Shown here in pieces: positions 14,751 to 20,926 of a DNA stretch of 23,455 nucleotides. Position 1 is the first letter of the stretch; the number at the start of each line of letters is the position of its first letter. The notes beneath the pieces were generated by a model. The model was not told the DNA's origin and searched no databases. It was given only the letters and a program-made list of their open reading frames with translations. The position numbers and the translations under genes are program-made. The stretch lies in contig CAYLPU010000081.1 of the NCBI GenBank assembly GCA_964385635.1, forward strand, positions 1 through 23,455, in the 5' to 3' direction. Source of the stretch: CAYLPU01 sp964385635. Its GTDB lineage: Bacteria > Chloroflexota > Anaerolineae > B4-G1.

Positions 14751-15741
14751 GCGACTGATCGAACAAGCAAACCGTTTTCATTGCTGGTATTCCACCCATC
14801 GCGCCCATCTCGGTTTGCGCCTGCTTCGGGGAATGTCTACCCTCGGCATTCTGGCCGTGAGCGCCTGGTTCATCTGGAAGCAAATGTACACTGGATACAC
14901 CACCATCTCAGCGGCCGACATCCACCTCGATCCTCGCCGCTTGGTCGTCTCATGGTTATGCACAGTAACATGTACAGCGCTGGGCGCCTGGGAGTGGGTG
15001 ATGTTGGTCAACGCACTCGGCGGTCACCTGGACATCATCCGCGGTATGCGGGTTCACCTCACTTCTAATCTGTTCAAGTACGTGCCAGGTTTCATCTGGC
15101 CATACGTGGGTAAGATCTATGTGGCGACCCGGCAAGGCGTTCCGGCAAGTGTCACCGTGTTGAGCGTTGTGTGTGAGTTCGTAATTGTGTTCTTTGACGG
15201 TGGTCTGCTCATGATGCTGTCTTTGCCATTTAGCGGAATTATATCTTGGTCGACAGGACAATGCCTGGTGTTCCAGGTGAGTGCGATACTATTAACAGGG
15301 GTGAGCATCGCCAGCGTTCCGCTCGTCGGTCGATGGTTGGTTGGCGTACTTGAGCATGCCAATGTGGTGCAAGGAGTCACGAAAAACGCAAACTGGAACC
15401 AAGTCACCTTCGTTATCGTAGCAATTCTATTGACGTGGTGCTTACTGGGATTCGGGTTCAGTGCCTTGGGTGCACAATCATCGTCAGATAACTGGCAAGG
15501 CATACTACGACAGACATTCGCGTTAGCATCTGCCCTGTTGATGGGACAGATGGTCTTTTTCGCACCTATGGGTATTGGAATCCGCGAGGCCGTGCTTGTC
15601 GCGTTGTTGGGTCCGGGCAGTTCCGCTGCACGTGTTGTGGTCATCGCCCTCGTATTTCGGCTCGAGATGATGATCGGAGAGATCGCTTGCACCCTGATCG
15701 CGCTGTTGCTGGATAAACGTTCTTGGGCACGGCGCGCGTGA
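14743..15741 (+). CDS. LPG_synthase_TM / UPF0104 family membrane protein (flippase-like)
   Basis: This 332-aa protein has about eight transmembrane helices and the two family hallmarks of the lysylphosphatidylglycerol synthase transmembrane (UPF0104, AglD C-terminal-like) domain: LTSNLFKYVPGFIWPYVGK in the middle and FFAPMGIGIREAVLVALL near the end, with its conserved Gly-x-Arg-Glu. Proteins of this domain without the synthase half often occur in glycan clusters and are thought to move or modify lipid-linked intermediates, so a flippase-like role is inferred. It is the last gene of the glycan block. A 39-codon ORF overlaps its start. ATG at 14743 lacks a strong ribosome binding site, which fits coupling from upstream. 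Confidence 0.85.
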   Translation: MLERLIEQANRFHCWYSTHRAHLGLRLLRGMSTLGILAVSAWFIWKQMYTGYTTISAADIHLDPRRLVVSWLCTVTCTALGAWEWVMLVNALGGHLDIIRGMRVHLTSNLFKYVPGFIWPYVGKIYVATRQGVPASVTVLSVVCEFVIVFFDGGLLMMLSLPFSGIISWSTGQCLVFQVSAILLTGVSIASVPLVGRWLVGVLEHANVVQGVTKNANWNQVTFVIVAILLTWCLLGFGFSALGAQSSSDNWQGILRQTFALASALLMGQMVFFAPMGIGIREAVLVALLGPGSSAARVVVIALVFRLEMMIGEIACTLIALLLDKRSWARRA

Positions 15742-15765
15742 GTCACCATCTTACATAAGACCACC

Positions 15766-15796
15766 TTGCCACCGGGCTTTCCTCAACGGATATAAT
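15766..15796 (+). promoter_or_regulatory. Candidate promoter for the four-repeat secreted protein
   Basis: A perfect TATAAT lies at 15791-15796, with TTGCCA at 15766-15771 nineteen bases upstream. The spacing is a little long but the elements are close to consensus. The DNA turns AT-rich here compared with the flanking genes. Transcription from here would give a leader of about 135 nt before the ATG at 15941. Confidence 0.5.
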
Positions 15797-15940
15797 ACTA
15801 AAGGGTAATTGCATGAGACACTAAAATGGTATATGATATACTCAAATAAAACAGGAGGTGGTGTATCAGCGTATTTAAAGTTTTGTGTTTTCGACACCTG
15901 TACTCGACTTCAAATCTCGATTTCAAAGGAGGCAAGAAAA
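15797..15940 (+). promoter_or_regulatory. AT-rich leader with two Shine-Dalgarno-like sites
   Basis: This leader contains a first strong AGGAGGTGGTG at 15853-15863 with no properly spaced long ORF. A near-consensus AAAGGAGG at 15926-15933 lies 7 bases before the true ATG at 15941. AGGTG in the first site can pair with CACCT near 15896-15900, so a folded leader is possible. Upstream of 15941 the reading frame stays open but has none of the signal-peptide pattern, so it is treated as leader. Confidence 0.4.
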
Positions 15941-17380
15941 ATGCGGTTACTTAAAGCTTTAACAGTTGCAAGTGTGGTCGCCATTGCATTAGCGGGGATT
16001 TCAGGTGGGGCATACGCCTTCCCGTCGGGGACATGGGTCTCCGGTGTGACTGTCGCCAACTTGACCAGTGAGACTGCGACGGTCAGCATCACATTCTATG
16101 AACCAGATGGCGATGTCGCGCTGAACTTTGATGGAGGCACAATTGGTGCCAATGGTCAGAAAACCTGGTACCTGCCTACACAAGTCGCGGGTCTTACTGC
16201 TCCCTTTATCGGGTCCGCTGTGGTGAGTTCGGATAAACAAATCGCTGCGATCGTAAATACACAGCTTCCCTCGGGTTCCAGCCCGATGCGTGTGGGCACG
16301 AGCATCGGCGTGAACTCTCCTGCGGAGACGGTCTACGCCACGCAGCTGCTAAAGAATTACAGCGGCTGGGACTCATACTGCGCTGTGCAGAACACAGGTG
16401 CCACCGCGTTCAATGTGACAGCGACCTTCTACAACGCCAGTGGGTCCACGGCAGATACTGATACCCAGAGCATTCCGGCGTACGCCAGTTACATCTTCGA
16501 CCTATCTACCGACACAGAGCTGGGCAGTGGCATGTATTCGGCCAAGTTTACTGGGGATGCAAGCCACCTGCTGGCCGTTGTCTGCAATTTCTACAACTCG
16601 GGTGCCGACGCGGGTACCTCGCAGTTCCACAGCTACAACGGTCTGAGCACTGGCGGCAGTAAGATCTACATCCCGCGTGTGGTGAAGGACTACTATGACT
16701 ACCAAAGTGGTCTGAAGATCCAGAACATCGGCACAGAAGACCTGACAGTCACAGTAACCTATAACTTTGGTGGCACCACTTACACACAGGTATCGTCAAC
16801 CATTGGCCAAGGCCAGTCCTGGGGGCCCTATATGGGTGATGAGGGGCAGTTGCCTGCCTCTATGGCTGGGGTCAGCGGGAGTGGCTCTGCGACTGTCCAA
16901 ATTAACAGCCCCAACGCGAACAAGAGCATCATCGCTACCGTTAATGAGGACAATCGTGTCGACCCTGCTGGCCGGGGCGTTACCTATGCTGCTGCAGTGG
17001 AAGCAGAGGCATCTGACACCATTGTCTTCCCGCAGGTGACCGCGGAGTACTACGGCTACAGCAGCGGCATTCAGATCATGAAGGTTACGGGCACCACGGT
17101 CAATTGTACGACCACGTGGTCGGCTTCAGGTAACGTTGCTACCTTCACCCAGGGTTTCAGCCTGACTGACACGAGCCCCGCTTGGAGCCTGTTCGCGCCG
17201 AGCGCTTCTGGCATGAACGCTGGTCCCGCAAACGATGACTACAACGGCGCGGTGACGGTTAGTTGCACGGGCGGTAACGTGATAGGTATCGCCAACCTCT
17301 CCTTCCGCTACGACGTTGATAACCGTCATGGCAACATCCTAGGCGACTCCTTCACAACCGCCAGGGGCATCAACAAGTAG
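15941..17380 (+). CDS. Secreted protein with four tandem beta-sandwich-like repeats (possible surface-layer or fibre protein)
   Basis: This 479-aa protein has a clear signal peptide (MRLLKALTVASVVAIALAG..., cleavage probably after GGAYA near residue 26). The rest is four repeats of ~100-120 residues, at about 30-130, 131-242, 243-358 and 359-479. Each opens with an aromatic-rich WxSGVTVAN / WDSYCAVQN / YQSGLKIQN / YSSGIQIMK motif, followed by an alternating Val/Thr strand pattern. Each closes with a strand such as KQIAAIVN, HLLAVVCN, KSIIATVN or NVIGIANL. This looks like an Ig-like or other beta-sandwich array. Composition is rich in Ser, Thr, Gly, Asn and Tyr and poor in Lys, as in exported surface proteins. 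ATG at 15941 has AAAGGAGG seven bases upstream, and a strong terminator follows, so high expression is likely. It is next to a glycan locus and may be a glycosylated surface protein, but that is inference. I recognise no named family. Confidence 0.85.
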   Translation: MRLLKALTVASVVAIALAGISGGAYAFPSGTWVSGVTVANLTSETATVSITFYEPDGDVALNFDGGTIGANGQKTWYLPTQVAGLTAPFIGSAVVSSDKQIAAIVNTQLPSGSSPMRVGTSIGVNSPAETVYATQLLKNYSGWDSYCAVQNTGATAFNVTATFYNASGSTADTDTQSIPAYASYIFDLSTDTELGSGMYSAKFTGDASHLLAVVCNFYNSGADAGTSQFHSYNGLSTGGSKIYIPRVVKDYYDYQSGLKIQNIGTEDLTVTVTYNFGGTTYTQVSSTIGQGQSWGPYMGDEGQLPASMAGVSGSGSATVQINSPNANKSIIATVNEDNRVDPAGRGVTYAAAVEAEASDTIVFPQVTAEYYGYSSGIQIMKVTGTTVNCTTTWSASGNVATFTQGFSLTDTSPAWSLFAPSASGMNAGPANDDYNGAVTVSCTGGNVIGIANLSFRYDVDNRHGNILGDSFTTARGINK

Positions 17381-17401
17381 TAGGCGATTTCAAGCGTATG
17401 G

Positions 17402-17440
17402 CCAAGCCACCTGCAAGTTGTGGGTGGCTTGGTCTTTTTT
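17402..17440 (+). terminator. Intrinsic terminator after the secreted protein gene
   Basis: CCAAGCCACC (17402-17411) pairs perfectly with GGTGGCTTGG (17423-17432) across an 11-nt loop and is followed by TCTTTTTT. It lies 21 bases after the TAG at 17378-17380, and the lipoprotein ATG is only 13 bases beyond the T tract. The next gene therefore depends on readthrough or its own start. Confidence 0.92.
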
Positions 17441-17452
17441 GGGGGTAGAGTA

Positions 17453-17977
17453 ATGAAACACAGGTCAACCTCTCATGTCACGTGGGGTCTGTCACTGATC
17501 ATACTACTACTACTAGCCGGATGTGATGGCGGGGGCAGGGAGGTGCTTGAGAGTACGGAGTCGCCATTGCCAACGCCAGGCGCGGTGGCAAGCGCGAGCA
17601 GCCCAATTCAAACTCCATTGCCGGAGTTGCCTGATTGGAACGCTGAGCCAGGGCCTGGAAAGGCTATTCTGCGGGGGCGCATCGAGATAATACAGCCCAC
17701 AGTCCTGCTGGGTGAGATATTTCTTGCGGAGGCAGTGCCAACCAGTAATCCGGACATCGATCTGCTGGAGATGGACGAGGAAAGATCGCCGCGTGCATCA
17801 ATCAACCGCAGTACCGGGGAGTTTATATTCCTGAACGTCGAACCAGGGAAATACGGGCTGATTGCTTGGGAACCAATGAGCTCGTCCCCAGTCAATGACC
17901 CTGCCACAGGAGAAACCTTCTTCATTGAACTCCCGGCTGATCAGGTAACTGACGTCGGCACGCTGTATTTTCCGTAA
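17453..17977 (+). CDS. Small lipoprotein with a beta-rich, carboxypeptidase-regulatory-like domain
   Basis: This 174-aa protein begins MKHRSTSHVTWGLSLIILLLLAGC, a type II signal peptide with lipobox LAGC, so Cys24 would be lipid-modified. A Pro/Ser/Thr linker (to about residue 60) leads to a domain of alternating strands (KAILRGRIEII ... GEFIFLNVEPGKYGLIAW ... DVGTLYFP). This has the pattern of CarboxypepD_reg/SpaA-like folds, in which GEFxFxNVxPGxYxL is a typical signature. It should sit on the outer face of the membrane, possibly next to the preceding secreted protein. An earlier in-frame GTG at 17420 lies inside the terminator hairpin and is rejected. GGGGGT sits seven bases before the ATG. 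Function is unknown. Confidence 0.75.
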   Translation: MKHRSTSHVTWGLSLIILLLLAGCDGGGREVLESTESPLPTPGAVASASSPIQTPLPELPDWNAEPGPGKAILRGRIEIIQPTVLLGEIFLAEAVPTSNPDIDLLEMDEERSPRASINRSTGEFIFLNVEPGKYGLIAWEPMSSSPVNDPATGETFFIELPADQVTDVGTLYFP

Positions 17978-18061
17978 TACTGGCGGGCAGACCTACCCAG
18001 GAATACCTATCACCTGAAAGCAGCGGTCGAAGCCCTGGCCCAGGTCTACACCGTGGGCAGC

Positions 18062-18092
18062 AAAGCAGGACAGCCATTCGCTGTCCTGCTTT
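18062..18092. terminator. Perfect 13-bp hairpin between convergent genes, probable bidirectional terminator
   Basis: AAAGCAGGACAGC (18062-18074) and GCTGTCCTGCTTT (18080-18092) pair perfectly across a CATTC loop, between the plus-strand lipoprotein gene (ending 17977) and the minus-strand ComEA-like gene (ending 18127). A/T flanks sit on both sides, but the U tract is short in both directions. The rest of the 149-bp gap holds nothing I recognise. Confidence 0.75.
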
Positions 18093-18126
18093 CGATTTCC
18101 CCTCGCAGCGGTCCAGATATCTGTCC

Positions 18127-18777
18127 CTACGGCCCCACCGTGATCAGGTCCTTGAGCCCCTCAAAGGTCGCCGGGCCAATGCCCGGCACGTTCTGGATGT
18201 TCTCAATGGTCTCAAACGGGCCGTTCGCCTCGCGATACTCCACGATGCGCTGCGCGGTCACCGGCCCGATGCGCGGTAGCGTCTCCAGTTCCGCCGTCGT
18301 GGCCGTGTTGACGTTGATCAATTCTCCCACCGATCCCTCACCGTCCAACGCGCCGCCCGAAACCAGCGGCGGCAGGTTCGCCTCTCCTTGACACGGCACG
18401 TAAACCTGCTGTTGATCCCGCAGTTCCAGGGCCAGGTTGATGCAGTCCAGGTCGGCGTCAGGAACCGGGCCACCGGCGGCGTCCAGCGCGTCCTGGACAA
18501 TGCTGCCTGGGGGCAGTTCGTAGACAGCAGGCTGGCGCACTGCCCCGCTAACGTGGACCCGGATGGGAGCCCGGGTGGGAGTAGGGAGGGGGGGCGGAGT
18601 TGGGACAGGGGTGGAGACGACGATGGAGGCGCTGGGCGGAGGATGCGGAGCGAAGTAGCCAACCACACCACCGACGACGAGGCTGAGTATCACGAAGAGG
18701 ATAACGTGGCCCCGGTGGAACCGTGCTGTCTCCTGATGTGTCGTCTCCTCCATCTGAACTCTGTTACTTTGCAACAC
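18127..18777 (-). CDS. comEA: ComEA-like protein: membrane anchor, SLBB domain and helix-hairpin-helix DNA-binding domain
   Basis: This 216-aa protein has one transmembrane helix (~24-43), a Pro/Thr-rich spacer (~45-70), an SLBB domain (IRVHVSGAV ... YELPPGSIVQDALDAAGG, ~71-128) and a C-terminal pair of helix-hairpin-helix motifs (LINVNTATTAELETLPRIG ~153-171 and VPGIGPATFEGL ~197-208). This is the ComEA layout: a membrane-anchored receptor that binds double-stranded DNA outside the cell during natural transformation. No comEC or other competence gene is visible nearby. It is last in the minus-strand series, 50 bp after M42 peptidase A with a palindrome between. The annotated start is GTG at 18777. 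The in-frame ATG at 18753 would drop only eight residues before the anchor and is also possible. Confidence 0.88.
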   Translation of the reverse strand: MLQSNRVQMEETTHQETARFHRGHVILFVILSLVVGGVVGYFAPHPPPSASIVVSTPVPTPPPLPTPTRAPIRVHVSGAVRQPAVYELPPGSIVQDALDAAGGPVPDADLDCINLALELRDQQQVYVPCQGEANLPPLVSGGALDGEGSVGELINVNTATTAELETLPRIGPVTAQRIVEYREANGPFETIENIQNVPGIGPATFEGLKDLITVGP

Positions 18778-18780
18778 TGG

Positions 18781-18814
18781 AGAAACCCGGTCTTTTCCGA
18801 AAAACCGGGTTTCT
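18781..18814. repeat. REP-like palindrome between M42 A and comEA
   Basis: AGAAACCCGGT (18781-18791) is matched by ACCGGGTTTCT (18804-18814), with an inner TTTT/AAAA extension around a CCG loop, giving a near-perfect hairpin of about 15 pairs. It fills most of the 50-bp gap between two minus-strand genes. The form resembles dispersed REP-type palindromes. It may also stop or attenuate transcription, but no T tract follows in the direction of the genes. Confidence 0.7.
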
Positions 18815-18827
18815 TAAACCGCGTGGG

Positions 18828-19838
18828 TTATGCTGCCCGCAACACTTCCAGCAACAGTCGCACGCCGTTTTCCACATCTCCCTCGTCCACCATCTCCGAG
18901 GGGCTGTGGACGTAGCGGCAGGGAATGGAAAGGCAGCCTGAAGGCACACCGGCGCGCACCAGTTGCATCGCCGCTGCGTCGGTCGTGCCTCGCTCTAACA
19001 CCTCCAGTTGGTAGGGGATGTCCGCCTCCTTCGCTCGCTGCACCAGAAGGTCGCGCACCCGTGGGTGGGCGATCATCCCCGAGTCCTGTACCTTGACCGC
19101 CGGACCTTTGCCCAACTCCACCGCCATTGGGCGGCACTCCGGCTTGTCGCCGGTCACCGTGACGTCCACAGCGATGGCCATGTCAGGCTCGATGCCGTAG
19201 GCGGAAGTCCGTGCTCCCGAGAGCGTTGTCTCCTCCTGCACGCTGAAGACAAAATAGACGTCGTGTGGCGTGCGCTCCAGCCGGCGCAGTGTCTCGATCA
19301 GCACCGCACAGCCGATGCGGTCGTCCATCGCCTTGGCGATCAACCGCGCGCCCTGTACGGCGAAAGGGCGCACGAACACAGCCGCGTCACCTACGTGGAC
19401 TGGGCAGTCGTCGCGGCTCGTGGCCCCTACGTCAAGGTACAGTTGCTCGAATTTGGGGGCCTTGCTGGTGTCCTCTCGCTTCTCCTCAATACCGATGACG
19501 CCAACCGTCCCGTCGGCGAAAGCCACCCGCGCACTTACGCAGGTGAGCGGGCTCACGCCGCCGATGCGTGTGAAGCGGGCGAATCCTTTCTCATCCACGT
19601 AGGTCACCATTATGCCGATCTCATCCATGTGGGCAGCCAAAACGAGACGCTTGCCCTCACCAGTCTGTCCTGAGCTTGCCGAAGGGCTGCCCTGCTTACG
19701 GACGACCAGGCTTCCCAGCGGATCGACTCGCAGTTCGTCGGCAAAGGGCTCAACCTCGGCACGGATGACAGCCCGAATCTGCTCCTCGACTCCTGAGGGG
19801 CCGTAGGTCTCCACCAGTTCGCGAATCAGTTCTCTCAT
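18828..19838 (-). CDS. M42 family metallo-aminopeptidase (paralogue A)
   Basis: This 336-aa protein is an M42 (TET/glutamyl aminopeptidase-like) dinuclear metal peptidase that would trim N-terminal residues from peptides in the cytoplasm as a large oligomer. Visible landmarks are AAHMDEIG (H70 ligand), KAMDDRIGC (D172/D173), VQEET (E202 catalytic base, E203 ligand), AVDVT (D225) and CRYVHSP (H311), all intact. Just before H70, residues ~51-62 (SPSASSGQTGEG) form an extra loop encoded by a dispersed-repeat-like sequence at 19665-19686. ATG at 19838 overlaps the TGA of paralogue B (TGATG) and is preceded by GAGGAGGAACTG, so translation is coupled. Specificity cannot be read from the sequence. 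Confidence 0.93.
   Translation of the reverse strand: MRELIRELVETYGPSGVEEQIRAVIRAEVEPFADELRVDPLGSLVVRKQGSPSASSGQTGEGKRLVLAAHMDEIGIMVTYVDEKGFARFTRIGGVSPLTCVSARVAFADGTVGVIGIEEKREDTSKAPKFEQLYLDVGATSRDDCPVHVGDAAVFVRPFAVQGARLIAKAMDDRIGCAVLIETLRRLERTPHDVYFVFSVQEETTLSGARTSAYGIEPDMAIAVDVTVTGDKPECRPMAVELGKGPAVKVQDSGMIAHPRVRDLLVQRAKEADIPYQLEVLERGTTDAAAMQLVRAGVPSGCLSIPCRYVHSPSEMVDEGDVENGVRLLLEVLRAA
19665..19686 (-). repeat. Dispersed-repeat-like element inside the M42 A coding sequence
   Basis: Read on the coding strand the element is CCCTTCGGCAAGCTCAGGAC plus AG, encoding the extra SPSASSGQ residues. It has imperfect internal symmetry (CTT/AAG and CCT/AGG). From memory, CTTCGxCAAGCTCAGG-type sequences recur as short dispersed repeats in many bacterial genomes. 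It aligns at 15 of 22 positions with the element in M42 B, which is in the opposite orientation. Confidence 0.65.
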
Positions 19839-20926
19839 CAGTTCCTCCTCCCCCTATTCAAAGTGCGCCGCGTGAGGCGTGAAAGGGATTCTCGCATCAG
19901 ACGCACCGTGTTGTTGAAATCCTCCAGGCTCAACAACGCTACCGGGCTGTGGATGTAACGGCAGGGCACCGCCACCGTCACTGAGGGCACTCCCTCGCGG
20001 GCCAGGTGAATGGTCCCTGCGTCGGTGCCACCAATGCCCGGTTGCTTGATCTGGTATGGGATGCCGAGTTCTTCGGCCGTGCTGGTCAACAACTGCACCA
20101 GCCGCCGGTCAGCGATAAAGGAGTAGTCCATCACCGTGATCGCTGGCCCCTGGCCCAGTTCCGTCGTGGGACTGACGTCTTTGTCCTTGGGTATATCGTC
20201 GGCGATGGTGCCCTCCAACGCAAAACCGCAGTCAGGTTCGATACCGTAGGCTGCCACCCGCGCCCCGCGCAGCCCGAACTCTTCTTGCACAGTGAAGGCC
20301 GCGTGAAGGTCGAAGCGAAACCGCTCGCCGCGCAGAAGTTCCACCAACACCGCGCATCCAGCCCGGTCATCGAACGCCTTGCCGCTGACGGTGGGGCCCA
20401 GTTCGCGGAACTGCGTGGCGAAGGTGGCGTAGGTACCCAGCGGGGCCAGTTTCCTGGCTTCGTCCTTGCTTTTGGCTCCGATGTCCACGAGCAGGTCTTC
20501 GAGTTTGGGGACCTTCTCACGCTCTCCGTTTTCGAGCAGGTGGATCGGCTTGGCACCGATGACTGCGGGGATGCGCTCGGGGCCGACCTGGAGGAGGGTG
20601 CCGGGCAGCAGCCGGGGATCAATGCTGCCGATGGCCCGCACGCGCAGGAAGCCGTCATTGTCGTACCCCACGACCATCAGGCCGACCTCGTCCATATGGG
20701 CGGCCAGCATCACACGCATACGCTGCCGTCCTGACTTCGACGAGACTTCGCCGGGCTCAGTCGAGGCGCTCAGTCGAGCCGTCCCGCGCTTGAAAGCCAG
20801 GACGTTGCCCATTGTGTCCACCTTGACCTCGTCCACGTGTTCCCGCACCGCGTCGAGCACGACGACGCGCACGCTCCCCTCGTCCCCCGAAACGCCAACC
20901 GCTTCCGAAAGTTCTCTTAGTATCAT
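19838..20926 (-). CDS. M42 family metallo-aminopeptidase (paralogue B)
   Basis: This 362-aa M42 peptidase has AAHMDEVG (H77), KAFDDRAGC (D186/D187), VQEEF (E215/E216) and CRYIHSP (H326). At the position where A and C have Asp (AVDVT/ALDVT), it has Glu (ALEGT, E238). Asp or Glu can serve as this metal ligand in related peptidases, so activity is likely. Residues ~49-68 (TARLSASTEPGEVSSKSGRQ) are an extra loop before H77, coded by repeat-like DNA. The frame extends to 21010, but ATG at 20926 is chosen: it overlaps the TAA of the upstream unknown gene (TAATG), has AAGGGG upstream, and gives the family's N-terminus MILRELSEAVGVSG. Its TGA overlaps the ATG of paralogue A. Confidence 0.93.
   Translation of the reverse strand: MILRELSEAVGVSGDEGSVRVVVLDAVREHVDEVKVDTMGNVLAFKRGTARLSASTEPGEVSSKSGRQRMRVMLAAHMDEVGLMVVGYDNDGFLRVRAIGSIDPRLLPGTLLQVGPERIPAVIGAKPIHLLENGEREKVPKLEDLLVDIGAKSKDEARKLAPLGTYATFATQFRELGPTVSGKAFDDRAGCAVLVELLRGERFRFDLHAAFTVQEEFGLRGARVAAYGIEPDCGFALEGTIADDIPKDKDVSPTTELGQGPAITVMDYSFIADRRLVQLLTSTAEELGIPYQIKQPGIGGTDAGTIHLAREGVPSVTVAVPCRYIHSPVALLSLEDFNNTVRLMRESLSRLTRRTLNRGRRN
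20733..20780 (+). repeat. Composite repeat-like element inside the M42 B coding sequence
   Basis: Plus-strand GACTTCG occurs at 20733-20739 and 20744-20750, and GCTCAGTCGAG occurs twice, at 20755-20765 and 20768-20778. The stretch GACTTCGCCGGGCTCAGTCG (plus AG) matches the M42 A element at 15 of 22 positions, in the opposite orientation relative to the gene. It codes in frame for the extra loop (around LSASTEPGEVSSKS). Confidence 0.6.

Noticed and set aside
18176..18192. 7-bp hairpin in the comEA helix-hairpin-helix codons
   Set aside because: It is explained by the PGIGP codons of the motif. It is short and expected by chance in GC-rich coding DNA.
19008..19673. 221-aa plus-strand open frame opposite M42 A
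   Set aside because: Antisense to a gene with all M42 metal ligands, with no independent support.
20006..20734. 242-aa plus-strand open frame opposite M42 B
   Set aside because: It is antisense to a clear M42 gene with intact motifs. Its composition is that of a reverse-strand shadow in GC-rich DNA, with no domain pattern.
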